Assembly (NCBI GenBank): GCA_030388725.1 | Contig: CP128857.1 | Coordinates: forward strand, 4,854,024 to 4,918,023 | Length of the DNA stretch: 64,000 bases | Direction of reading: 5' to 3' | Origin: Prodigiosinella aquatilis | GTDB taxonomy: Bacteria; Pseudomonadota; Gammaproteobacteria; Enterobacterales; Enterobacteriaceae | Translations under genes and position numbers: made by a program | Notes under the pieces: model-generated | The model's database searches: none | Told to the model about the DNA's origin: nothing | The model's input: the letters and a program-made list of their open reading frames with translations, nothing else | In this document: in pieces, positions 8,563-16,603 of the stretch | Layout: the number at the start of each line of letters is the position of its first letter | How positions within the stretch are numbered: position 1 is the stretch's first letter

Positions 8563-9464
8563 CAGTATGCGTCTCCCACTGACTGCTGGCATCCCAACCA
8601 TCCGTCACGTCCCGCAAGCGTACCACGGACAATACGGCCCAACGGCAACGTAGCAAGGTCGGCGGGCAATAACTCACTTAACGGGCAGAACTGAATGCCT
8701 TCTTGTTTAGCCATCGTCAACAACTCGTCAAACTTTCCGTTCATCAAAATACCTTCCACCTCAGCGTGAATGGTATAGACCGGTGTGCCTTCATCCTGCT
8801 TGATCCGATCAAGAATGTAGCGGTTAAAATCATCAGCATTGGTTTCCCGGCCAATGGCTTCATCCCAGGTCGGCAGCGTAACCGGAATCTGTACGGTACC
8901 GGTAGAACCATCATCCAGCAGCGGCCGGAACGGCGCGGTGCCACGACAATCACTGTTGTAATGAAATGGGAACGCCTGTTTGGCTTCGACCACGTTCTGA
9001 TCGGCCCGCCAGCCCGCCACCGCCGAACACATCACGGGTTGGTGGGTAATCTCAGACAGCGCGTCATATGCCAGTTGGATTTGCTGTTTCATTTTGGCCC
9101 GATCCCACACACCGGCCCAGGTTTGCCAGGCAAAATGATCCCAGGCGTGTAACCCAACCTCATGACGTTGCGTGGCGGCGCTGATTTGTCCGGCCAGGCC
9201 GCGACTAATCACTCGGCCGGGCCAGGCCGTACCGGCCAGCAGAATATCCCAGCCGTACAGGGATGCTGCGTGTGAACGCAGCATTTTCCACAGAAATACC
9301 GGTCGAATCAGACGCCATAAATGGCGGCCCATGTTATCGGGGCCCAAACTGAAGAAAAAGCTGGCCCTGACACCATGAGTCTCCAGTGACGTCAGCAGGC
9401 GAGGAACCCCCACCCGCGTCCCACGCCAGGTATCAACGTCAATCCTTAACCCCACTTTTCTCAT
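8562..9464 (-). CDS. arnD: 4-deoxy-4-formamido-L-arabinose-phosphoundecaprenol deformylase ArnD
   Basis: A 300-residue polysaccharide-deacetylase (NodB) family enzyme, the usual ArnD length. It removes the formyl group from undecaprenyl-phosphate-Ara4FN. The N-terminal metal motif RIDVDTWRGTRVGVPRL is visible, as is EVGLHAWDHFAWQ with the zinc-binding His residues, and the late CSAVAGWRADQ segment. It overlaps arnA (upstream) by four bases, ATGA. Confidence 0.93.
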   Translation of the reverse strand: MRKVGLRIDVDTWRGTRVGVPRLLTSLETHGVRASFFFSLGPDNMGRHLWRLIRPVFLWKMLRSHAASLYGWDILLAGTAWPGRVISRGLAGQISAATQRHEVGLHAWDHFAWQTWAGVWDRAKMKQQIQLAYDALSEITHQPVMCSAVAGWRADQNVVEAKQAFPFHYNSDCRGTAPFRPLLDDGSTGTVQIPVTLPTWDEAIGRETNADDFNRYILDRIKQDEGTPVYTIHAEVEGILMNGKFDELLTMAKQEGIQFCPLSELLPADLATLPLGRIVRGTLAGRDGWLGCQQSVGDAY

Positions 9465-11443
9465 TCAGCCGTTCCCGCCTGCTCAACCGTGTTGAGGAAG
9501 AAATCCAGCGTATCCGCCACCGTCAGTTCCATGTCGATGGTAGGCTCCCACTGCAACAGGCGTTTTGCGTTACGGATGGAGGGCTTACGATGCTCCACAT
9601 CCTGATAGCCTTTACCGTAATAGCTGCTGCTTTCCACTTCACGGAAACCGGCAAACGGCGGGAACTGATTACGCAGCGGATGCGCTTCAAAGCACTTAAG
9701 CAACATTTCCGCCAATTGACGGATGCTGGCTTCATTGTCCGGGTTGCCAATATTGATGATCTGCCCATCACAAACCCCATCCCGGTTTTCAATGATACGG
9801 AACAGCGCTTCCACACCATCTTTGATATCGGTGAAGCAGCGTTTCTGTTTCCCGCCATCAACCAACTTGATGGGAGAACCTTCCACCAGATTCAGGATCA
9901 ACTGCGTGATGGCACGAGAACTTCCGATACGCGCCGCATTCAGATTATCCAGCCGCGGCCCCATCCAGTTGAACGGGCGGAACAACGTAAAGCGCAGCGC
10001 TTCTTTTTCGCCATAAGCCCAGATAACACGGTCCAGCAACTGTTTAGATACCGAATAAATCCAACGCTGTTTATTGATAGGCCCGACAATCAGGTTGGAA
10101 TTATCTTCATCAAACATCGGATCGGTACACATGCCATAGACTTCAGACGTGGACGGGAAAATAATGCGTTTTTTATATTTCACGCAGTCACGGATGATTT
10201 TCAGGTTTTCTTCAAAATCCAGCTCAAAGACGCGCAGCGGGTTGCGGGTGTACTCGATAGGCGTGGCAATCGCCACCAGCGGCAACACGACGTCGCATTT
10301 TTTAATGTGGTATTCAATCCACTCGGAATGAATGCTGATGTCGCCTTCCACAAAATGGAAACGGGGATTGTCCAGGAAGCGGGCGATAGCATCAGAGCTG
10401 ATGTCCAACCCAAAGATTTCGTACCCATCTTCCTGCAACAGCCGCTCGGTAAGGTGGTTACCGATAAAACCGTTAACCCCAAGAATCAACACCCGGGTAC
10501 GGCGTTTCATACTAATCACGGGCGCATTATTGAGAATGGCACCGGTCACCAGACCCAGGCTTTCCGCCAACTGCGAACCCTGTAGGTAGATCCCGTTATC
10601 GCCCTGACCGGTAATCACTTCCAGCGCATCATTGCCACAGGCAATCACCAGCGGAGACGTACTCAGTACCGTGCCCGGATTGGCTGCCGGGAAATCAGCA
10701 CGCACAGCGGCCTGCCAGATAATGAATTTCGTGGTACCCACATAGCTGAATGCGCCCGGCCACGGCTCAGTTACGGCGCGTACCAGGTTATATGTCGTCT
10801 TCGCTGGCTGTTCCCATCGGATACGGCCATCTTCCGGCGTACGACGGCCAACCGTCGTCGCTTCATGCTCGTTTTGTGGTGTTTCACTGAAATGACCGGA
10901 AGCGATGCCCGGCAAAGCCGCTGCCAGTAATTGTCCGGCGGCATCCCGCACTTTGCCATGCAAGCTCAACGCCGTATCTTTTTCGTCGATGGCGATACGT
11001 TGCTGGGCAACAATATTGCCCGCATCAGCCTGGGATACCATACGGTGTAACGTCACACCGGTTTCCGTTTCCCCATTCACCAGCACCCAGTTCAGCGGTG
11101 CCCGACCACGATAACGCGGCAATAGCGAACCATGCAGGTTAAAGGCTCCCTGACGGGCGCACTGCAAAATATCGTCACTGAGCAGATTACGATAATAGAA
11201 CGAGAAAATGACATCCGGCGACATCGCTGCCACACGCTCAACCCACAACGGGTGATTCACATCATCCGGCGCAAAAACGGGAATACCGAATTCCGCTGCC
11301 GTGCGGGCAACAGAACCGAAAAAGTGATTCTCAGCAGGGTTATCGGGGTGAGTAAAAATAGCCTTGATGGTATAACCCGCTGTCACTAACGCGCGAATAC
11401 CCACGCAGCCGATATCATGGTAAGCAAAAACAACTGTATTCAT
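9461..11443 (-). CDS. arnA: Bifunctional UDP-Ara4N formyltransferase / UDP-glucuronate decarboxylase ArnA
   Basis: A 660-residue two-domain enzyme. The N-terminal formyltransferase domain (1-300) carries NLHGSLLPRYRG with His104 at the catalytic position. The C-terminal short-chain dehydrogenase domain (about 315-660) begins with the NAD motif GVNGFIG and has STSEVYG, matching the active-site Ser-Glu of E. coli ArnA. The C-terminal part oxidatively decarboxylates UDP-glucuronate and the N-terminal part formylates UDP-Ara4N. It overlaps arnC upstream and arnD downstream by four bases each. Confidence 0.95.
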   Translation of the reverse strand: MNTVVFAYHDIGCVGIRALVTAGYTIKAIFTHPDNPAENHFFGSVARTAAEFGIPVFAPDDVNHPLWVERVAAMSPDVIFSFYYRNLLSDDILQCARQGAFNLHGSLLPRYRGRAPLNWVLVNGETETGVTLHRMVSQADAGNIVAQQRIAIDEKDTALSLHGKVRDAAGQLLAAALPGIASGHFSETPQNEHEATTVGRRTPEDGRIRWEQPAKTTYNLVRAVTEPWPGAFSYVGTTKFIIWQAAVRADFPAANPGTVLSTSPLVIACGNDALEVITGQGDNGIYLQGSQLAESLGLVTGAILNNAPVISMKRRTRVLILGVNGFIGNHLTERLLQEDGYEIFGLDISSDAIARFLDNPRFHFVEGDISIHSEWIEYHIKKCDVVLPLVAIATPIEYTRNPLRVFELDFEENLKIIRDCVKYKKRIIFPSTSEVYGMCTDPMFDEDNSNLIVGPINKQRWIYSVSKQLLDRVIWAYGEKEALRFTLFRPFNWMGPRLDNLNAARIGSSRAITQLILNLVEGSPIKLVDGGKQKRCFTDIKDGVEALFRIIENRDGVCDGQIINIGNPDNEASIRQLAEMLLKCFEAHPLRNQFPPFAGFREVESSSYYGKGYQDVEHRKPSIRNAKRLLQWEPTIDMELTVADTLDFFLNTVEQAGTAE

Positions 11444-12423
11444 TCTTCATTGTCCTGATGAGAAAGTTGGCGATCATTACTGACGATATGTTGAATAAAG
11501 TAGCGAGGGCGGGCGCGGACATCGTTATAGATGCGGCCGATATATTCCCCCAGCAGGCCCATAGCGACAAACTGGGCACCGATGAACGTGAATAACACGG
11601 CGAATAGCGTAAACACGCCTTCGGCAGCCCATACCGAACCAAAAAAAATACGAAGTACAATCAGGAGTAACGCCAGCGTAAAGCCGGAAATGGCAATCAC
11701 GCTACCCACCAGACTTAGCAAACGCAATGGTGTGGTAGTGAGGCAAGTCACCAGGTCATACATCAGATTAATCAGCTTCATGAAGCTGTATTTGGAATCA
11801 CCGAATTCCCGTTCGGCATGCTTAACGGTGATCTCGGTCGTTCGGCGGGCAAAAGTATTGGCCAGAATCGGAATGAAGGTGCTGCGCTCATGGCAATGCA
11901 GCATGGCATCAACAATATGGCGGCGATAGGCGCGCAGCATACAACCGTAATCACTCATGGCCTTGCCTGTGGTACGCTGAATCAACTGGTTGATCAGCCG
12001 GGACGCCAATTTACGGAACACGCTATCCTGACGGTTCTGGCGGATAGTCCCCACCACGTCGTAGCCTTCATTGGCCGTTTGCACCAACCGGGGGATCTCT
12101 TCCGGTGGATTTTGCAAATCGGCATCCAGCGTGATGATCAGATCACCGCTAACATGGCTGAAACCCGCCATAATTGCCGAATGCTGGCCATAGTTACGGT
12201 TCAGCACCACGGCGACAATATGACTGTCGGTAGCCTGCGCCGCGGCAGTCATTAATTCGGTAGAATCATCGCTGCTACCATCATCCACCAGCAAAATTTC
12301 ATAATCGGTGCCCAGTAAATCGCAGGCCGCCGTGGTACGCCGGATAAGCTCCGGCAGACTTTCCTGTTCATTGAAAACCGGAATAACCACGGACACTTTT
12401 TTTATTTTTTCAGCTCCTGCCAT
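11440..12423 (-). CDS. arnC: Undecaprenyl-phosphate 4-deoxy-4-formamido-L-arabinose transferase ArnC
   Basis: A 327-residue family 2 glycosyltransferase that loads Ara4FN onto undecaprenyl phosphate. The GT2 core at residues 8-160 has VVIPVFNEQESLPEL, the nucleotide-sugar motif LVDDGSSDDS and DADLQNPPEEIP. Two C-terminal transmembrane helices lie at about 235-300. It overlaps arnB by 14 bases. Confidence 0.94.
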   Translation of the reverse strand: MAGAEKIKKVSVVIPVFNEQESLPELIRRTTAACDLLGTDYEILLVDDGSSDDSTELMTAAAQATDSHIVAVVLNRNYGQHSAIMAGFSHVSGDLIITLDADLQNPPEEIPRLVQTANEGYDVVGTIRQNRQDSVFRKLASRLINQLIQRTTGKAMSDYGCMLRAYRRHIVDAMLHCHERSTFIPILANTFARRTTEITVKHAEREFGDSKYSFMKLINLMYDLVTCLTTTPLRLLSLVGSVIAISGFTLALLLIVLRIFFGSVWAAEGVFTLFAVLFTFIGAQFVAMGLLGEYIGRIYNDVRARPRYFIQHIVSNDRQLSHQDNEE

Positions 12424-13564
12424 GTTTGTTCTCCGCTAATACTGTTAATGCTTCTATCACGCGGTCTACATCCGCGTCTGTCATATCCGGGAACAGTGGC
12501 AATGAGCAAATGCGCGCTGAATTCCAGTCCGTATTGGGAAGATGAACATCAGGAAAACGTTCGCGATAATACTTTTGGGTATGTGCAGCACGGAAATGCA
12601 GACCCGTGCCAATATTGCGCGCTTTCAGTTCCTGCATTAATGCATCGCGGCTAATGCCACAGCGTTCTTCATCCACCCGGATGATAAACAGATGCCAGGC
12701 GTGCTGATGCGGCCATGTCGGTTGTGCCAATGGCTGGAATGGCAATGCGGCCAGTTTTTGCAAATAACGCTGTGCCAACGCTTCACGGCGAGCATTAAGT
12801 ACCGGCAACTTATGCAGTTGAACCAGCGCAATGGCGGCATTGATATCCGGCAGGTTATATTTGAATCCCGGTGAAATCACTTCCGCCTGCGGTGCCCGCC
12901 CCTGAACCATTCGATCAAAGGCGTCCACGGCCAGACCATGAAATTTGAGACTGCGAATGCGACTTGCCAGCTCATCGTCATCGGTTACCACCATGCCGCC
13001 TTCGGCACAGGTCATATTCTTGATGGCATGGAAAGAAAAAATCGCGGTACCGTCATGACCAACATGCTGCCCACGATAGTAGGTGCCGCAAGCATGGGCC
13101 GCATCCTCAATCACAGGAATACCGTGGCGACGCCCGATATCCCGAATAGCATCGATATCCGCCGGCGCACCGGCATAATGCACCGGGATAATGGCTTTGG
13201 TACGTGGTGTGATGGCGGCTTCAATCACTTCAGGCGTCACCATTAGTGTATCCCGGTCAACATCCACCATCACTGGCTCGGCACCGAGAAGAACGATCAT
13301 ATTTAAGGTGGAAACCCAGGTGAGCGAAGGGGTAATCACTTCATCACCCGCAGAAATACCTAGCGCCATCAGGGTAACGTGCATCCCACCGGTAGCAGAA
13401 CTGACGGCAATTGCATGTTTGGCCCCCGTCAGAGTGCAAAATTGCTGTTCAAGTTCCTGGTTTTTAGGGCCAGTGGTAATCCATCCGGATCGCAGAACCT
13501 GTTCAACTGCGGCGAGTTCCTCTTCACCTAACGCGGGACGGGAAAAAGGTAAAAAATCGGCCAT
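12410..13564 (-). CDS. arnB: UDP-4-amino-4-deoxy-L-arabinose--oxoglutarate aminotransferase ArnB
   Basis: A 384-residue PLP-dependent aminotransferase of the DegT/DnrJ/EryC1 family that makes UDP-Ara4N. The PLP lysine is Lys182 in FSFHAIKNMTCAEGG; the phosphate-binding segment SSATGGMHVTLMALG and EDAAHACG are present. It is the promoter-proximal gene of arnBCADTEF. The 609-bp upstream gap should hold the promoter; a weak PmrA-like site is noted there. Confidence 0.95.
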   Translation of the reverse strand: MADFLPFSRPALGEEELAAVEQVLRSGWITTGPKNQELEQQFCTLTGAKHAIAVSSATGGMHVTLMALGISAGDEVITPSLTWVSTLNMIVLLGAEPVMVDVDRDTLMVTPEVIEAAITPRTKAIIPVHYAGAPADIDAIRDIGRRHGIPVIEDAAHACGTYYRGQHVGHDGTAIFSFHAIKNMTCAEGGMVVTDDDELASRIRSLKFHGLAVDAFDRMVQGRAPQAEVISPGFKYNLPDINAAIALVQLHKLPVLNARREALAQRYLQKLAALPFQPLAQPTWPHQHAWHLFIIRVDEERCGISRDALMQELKARNIGTGLHFRAAHTQKYYRERFPDVHLPNTDWNSARICSLPLFPDMTDADVDRVIEALTVLAENKHGRS

Positions 13565-13778
13565 TTCAGGAATTCACTCTTGAGTTTAATTAAAGGCTGG
13601 CAATACTTTTTTACGATTTTATCGCGATAATGAAACCAGCCACGTTTATTACTGGTTAACAAGTCAGAATAAATAAAGATATGACTCCTCAAGTACAACG
13701 TCAGTTGATGGCAGAGTGATGACTTATCAATAAGATTCTGCACACAACTGTCATGGAGTGTGAGCATAACCCTAATTT

Positions 13779-13795
13779 CTTAGTTAAATATTAAG
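13779..13795 (-). promoter_or_regulatory. Weak PmrA-box-like site upstream of arnB
   Basis: On the minus strand the sequence reads CTTAAT-ATTTA-ACTAAG. The first half matches the PmrA consensus (YTTAAK-N5-YTTAAK) fully; the second matches four of six positions. It lies about 215 bases upstream of the arnB ATG. PmrA control of arn is established in related bacteria, but this match is too weak to stand alone. Confidence 0.25.
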
Positions 13796-14047
13796 AACCC
13801 CAGTATCTGCTATCACTTTTCGCCTTAAAAGGGTAACAAGTTATTTTTCAACGAACACGCAACAATCTCTCTGTAATAAAAAATTCAACAAAACGCGATC
13901 AAGGATAATGGTTAAATAGGTAAAAATTTTTACGTATTTACTTCAATTCATTTACCAAAATGGCTGAAATAGATGATAACTCATTAATAATTAATACTAA
14001 TTCAATGATAGTAAACGTATTCAGAACTACAAATACCATCCACAAAC

Positions 14048-14075
14048 CTGTCATTTCTCCATTGAGAAATGACAG
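14048..14075. repeat. Perfect 11-bp inverted repeat
   Basis: CTGTCATTTCT and AGAAATGACAG flank the six-base loop CCATTG. No T tract follows on either strand, so a classical terminator is unlikely. Its position between the arn promoter region and the end of the lipoprotein operon suggests an operator or RNA hairpin; no binder is known. Confidence 0.5.
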
Positions 14076-14110
14076 CAAATACAGGAACAACAGTGAAGTG
14101 ATTCACGACG

Positions 14111-14143
14111 TAAAAAAACCGCCCATGTAAACATGCACGGTTT
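14111..14143 (-). terminator. Rho-independent terminator of the lipoprotein operon
   Basis: The stem AAACCG-CC-CATGT pairs with ACATG-CA-CGGTTT around a short loop. On the minus strand it is followed by a run of T (seven A on the plus strand at 14112-14118). It lies 30 bases past the last lipoprotein stop codon. Confidence 0.75.
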
Positions 14144-14173
14144 GGATAAAGATAAAAGCACTATGCTGATAAC

Positions 14174-14833
14174 TTACCTGGCATCTTTACCATACAAAGG
14201 GGAACGCGGCCCATAAAGAATATGCCCAGGGCCACCGGCAGTCAGCAGCCTGGCACTAGTGATGCCGGCAATATCATGGCCTTTGTCGGTTATTGTATTG
14301 GCTATTTGGTTAATAGCAGCCTGTACCAGCAACCCGATAATGCCGTTATTGGAATTTGACTGATCCTCGTTGGTGGAGGCGGTTGCTGCACCTTTCCACA
14401 ACTCTTTACCCGTTCTTAAGTCAACAAGGCGAGCGTTGGCTGTCACCCGTGTTTCACTGTTAATCACCTGGTATTTAGATCCGTAATCGGTAATATCCAA
14501 ATATAATGCTGCATCAGCACCAAAAATCTGATGAAGTCGGGAAACATTAACCGCCTGAATATCCTGTGCAGTCATTAATCCATTCTGTTTGAACGTTTCA
14601 TCAACGACCGCAATCGGCAGCACATAGTAGCCAGATTCCGCCAACGGATAGGTTACTTGCGTCAGAAAACTGGCACCGGCATTGATATCAGGAGAGTGAT
14701 TGAGTGGCGGCAATACCAGAATAGACTTTGGTTTGCTCTGCTTAAATGCGGTGTAATCATAAGAAACAGGTTTTGCACAACCTGTCAGCACCAAAACACC
14801 AGCAAGGCTGACGAATGCTAAAAAACGCTTCAT
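14174..14833 (-). CDS. GNA1162-like (DUF799) lipoprotein
   Basis: A 219-residue lipoprotein. The signal peptide ends in VLTGC with Cys19 as the lipidated residue; Ala at +2 favours sorting to the outer membrane. The mature part has the GNA1162/DUF799 features KSILVLPPLNHSPDINA and a later domain ending ITDKGHDIAG. It is the third gene of a trio with a DUF4810-like and a CsgG-like lipoprotein, the same gene set as NMB1162-1164 in Neisseria. The structure of GNA1162 suggests a role in transport across the envelope, but the function is not established. Confidence 0.82.
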   Translation of the reverse strand: MKRFLAFVSLAGVLVLTGCAKPVSYDYTAFKQSKPKSILVLPPLNHSPDINAGASFLTQVTYPLAESGYYVLPIAVVDETFKQNGLMTAQDIQAVNVSRLHQIFGADAALYLDITDYGSKYQVINSETRVTANARLVDLRTGKELWKGAATASTNEDQSNSNNGIIGLLVQAAINQIANTITDKGHDIAGITSARLLTAGGPGHILYGPRSPLYGKDAR

Positions 14834-14845
14834 TTACTTTTTCCC

Positions 14846-15190
14846 TTATTTTTTGCTCAACAGAAAATCCATAAAAGGTGCTGATTCTGGAAACTGCGTT
14901 TTTTCAGCTTCAAACTGCTGACGCGCATTTCCTGTATTGCCGGTTTTGGCATACAGCAGCCCCAGTTGGGCATGTAATCCTGGCGGAACAGGTTTATTCT
15001 TGGCTTTAGCAATGTCCAGCGACTTATTAAGTGATGCGATCTGTTCTTCAGGACTGGCTTTATCTTGTTGATAATATTGATAAAGAGTAGACTGATAATT
15101 ATCCCAGCTATATGTTGTTTTAGGCGCAGAAGCACAACCTGCCAATGCCGATATCGTCAATAACAAAACTGTTTTCTTATTAAATAGCAT
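14846..15190 (-). CDS. DUF4810-like lipoprotein
   Basis: A 114-residue lipoprotein with lipobox ALAGC (Cys19) and Ala at +2. The mature protein carries YSWDNYQSTLYQYYQQDKAS and a tetratricopeptide-like segment GLHAQLGLLYAKTGNTGNAR, as in DUF4810 proteins. It lies 12 bases upstream of the GNA1162-like gene and 18 bases downstream of the CsgG-like gene, so all three are one operon. No function is established. Confidence 0.82.
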   Translation of the reverse strand: MLFNKKTVLLLTISALAGCASAPKTTYSWDNYQSTLYQYYQQDKASPEEQIASLNKSLDIAKAKNKPVPPGLHAQLGLLYAKTGNTGNARQQFEAEKTQFPESAPFMDFLLSKK

Positions 15191-15208
15191 TCCTGTTTTC
15201 CTATTCCA

Positions 15209-15880
15209 TTAGTTTGCCGGGTGCCATGCACCGCTTTCAATACCAGCAACCAGGTTGTTTACAGCTTCACGGATCGCCAAATCCAGAACTTTACCGTTTA
15301 ACGTGGAGTCATAGCTTGCTGTGCCACCAAAACCAATGATTTCACGGTTCGACAAGGTATATTCACCGGCGCCTTGTACGGAGTACACCACTTCCGACGT
15401 CTGAACGTTAACAACGTTCAACGTGGTTTTTGCATAGGCAATTTGTGATTTCCCCCGACCCAGAATGCCCCATAATTGATGGTCGCCCACTTCTTTACGG
15501 CCAAACTCGGTAACATCACCGGTGATGACATAGTTTGCACCTTTCAAGGTCTGAGCTTGCCCTTTGATACCGGCTTCGGTTTTCAGCTCATCCATATTGG
15601 TGCGATCGAGCACATTAAAACGGCCAGTTTGCTGTAAGTGACTCACCAGAATGGTTTTCGATTGGTTCCCCAAACGGTCAACACCGTCAGAGAAAATGCC
15701 ATTCATATAGTTAGAGCGATTCTCAAATTTACCCACAGAAATGGGGCTACGTATTCCCTGATATGGGGTGTTGAAAGACGACACCTTCGGCACTTCAACG
15801 GTATGTGAAGATTCTGTCGCGCATCCGCTCAGTAACGTTACTGATATAAAAAAAGAACAAAGAAGGTTTTTTTTACTCAT
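15209..15880 (-). CDS. CsgG/HfaB-family lipoprotein
   Basis: A 223-residue lipoprotein with signal MSKKNLLCSFFISVTLLSGC (Cys20). The start at 15880 is chosen because it places a normal signal peptide at the N-terminus; the frame is open 15 codons further up. The CsgG-like body shows GRFNVLDRTNMDELKTE and the domain ending LDLAIREAVNNLVAGIESGAW. CsgG proper forms the curli secretion pore, but no curli genes are nearby, so this is the CsgG-like member of the lipoprotein trio rather than a curli exporter. It is the first gene of the operon. Confidence 0.85.
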   Translation of the reverse strand: MSKKNLLCSFFISVTLLSGCATESSHTVEVPKVSSFNTPYQGIRSPISVGKFENRSNYMNGIFSDGVDRLGNQSKTILVSHLQQTGRFNVLDRTNMDELKTEAGIKGQAQTLKGANYVITGDVTEFGRKEVGDHQLWGILGRGKSQIAYAKTTLNVVNVQTSEVVYSVQGAGEYTLSNREIIGFGGTASYDSTLNGKVLDLAIREAVNNLVAGIESGAWHPAN

Positions 15881-16603
15881 CACTAGTCCATTAATAAAAT
15901 ACTGCTGTTTTATGTTTTGAAACAACGGGTTCCTCGTTATCAGACATATCTGCCGGATAACCGCGGCTATTATGATTATTGTTAAGATAAGTAACCACTT
16001 ATTTCATCATTAAAAATTACAGCACCACGAGAATGATGGATGATCCCTCTTTTCTGCTCCTGAAACGGCCTCATTAGGTTAATTGCACGAACAGTTTTGG
16101 TTATTTCCCCCTCATATTACCTGTCCTATATCAAGATCGTTCGCATACAGAGCCGCTAGGATAAAAATCAATAAATGGAGGGATTGTTGTATTTTCTCCT
16201 GACGAGATCCGTGCCACCCCCTTCCAGAAATAACTTCTGGGTGACCAGACTAAAAATCAGAAATGACAGGCAGAGAGGTCGAAAAACAGAAGTAAGTACA
16301 CACTTATATGCACCATACTATACCCAAGAGATATCGAGTCGCAGGAAGACAGAAAGTGACGGGATCCCGATGAGCTTGCTTTGATAAGTGATTCGGGTGA
16401 TCAAATCTGTCGAGGGCGGAGTTGAACGCCGCTTACAGCAGCCTCAAAAGGGCGAGGTCCAATGATGGGCCGAGCCATTGAGCGCCATCAACGTCCCTGC
16501 AACTTGAGAGATGACGGGTATTATATAGGGTGTGAAAACAGCCGTGTTCTTGTCACACCGCTCTGCTTCCTTGTAACGCTATCCATCCATGTCAGGAGAC
16601 GAT
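15881..16603. other. Divergent intergenic region with a repeat element
   Basis: No gene is supported in these 723 bases. The left part must hold the promoter of the lipoprotein operon. The middle (16319-16521) is a MITE-like repeat and the last 80 bases should hold the aegA promoter. Short open frames at 16175 and 16462 run across the repeat and show no protein features. Confidence 0.6.
16319..16521. repeat. MITE-like element with imperfect terminal inverted repeats
   Basis: The left end reads ATACCCAAGAGATATCGAGT then CGCAGG; the complement of the right end reads ATACCCGTCATCTCTCAAGT then TGCAGG. The core contains ATCCCGATGAGCTT facing AAGTGATTCGGGTGAT, an internal inverted repeat. I recognise this as a non-coding repeat pattern common in genomes of Pectobacteriaceae and relatives. 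About 60 bases near the right end look like an extra insertion. A solo end is at 46728. Confidence 0.65.

Larger units (their letters stand above)
13565..14173. other. Intergenic region upstream of the arn operon
   Basis: No gene is recognised in this 609-bp AT-rich region. It holds the arnB upstream sequence, a perfect 14-bp palindrome GTAAAAATTTTTAC at 13920-13933, a perfect 11-bp inverted repeat at 14048-14075 and the terminator of the lipoprotein operon. A 79-codon minus frame starting at 13767 overlaps the arnB start out of frame and shows no protein features. Confidence 0.6.

Noticed and set aside
13528..13767. 79-codon minus-strand frame upstream of arnB
   Set aside because: It overlaps the arnB start out of frame, has no ribosome site and no protein features.
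15209..15880. CsgG-like gene as part of a curli operon
   Set aside because: No csgA, B, D, E or F genes are adjacent; the neighbours are DUF4810 and GNA1162 lipoproteins.
16382..16422. TTGAT...ATCAA pair upstream of aegA as an FNR site
   Set aside because: The half-sites are about 14 bases apart instead of 4, and they belong to the repeat element.
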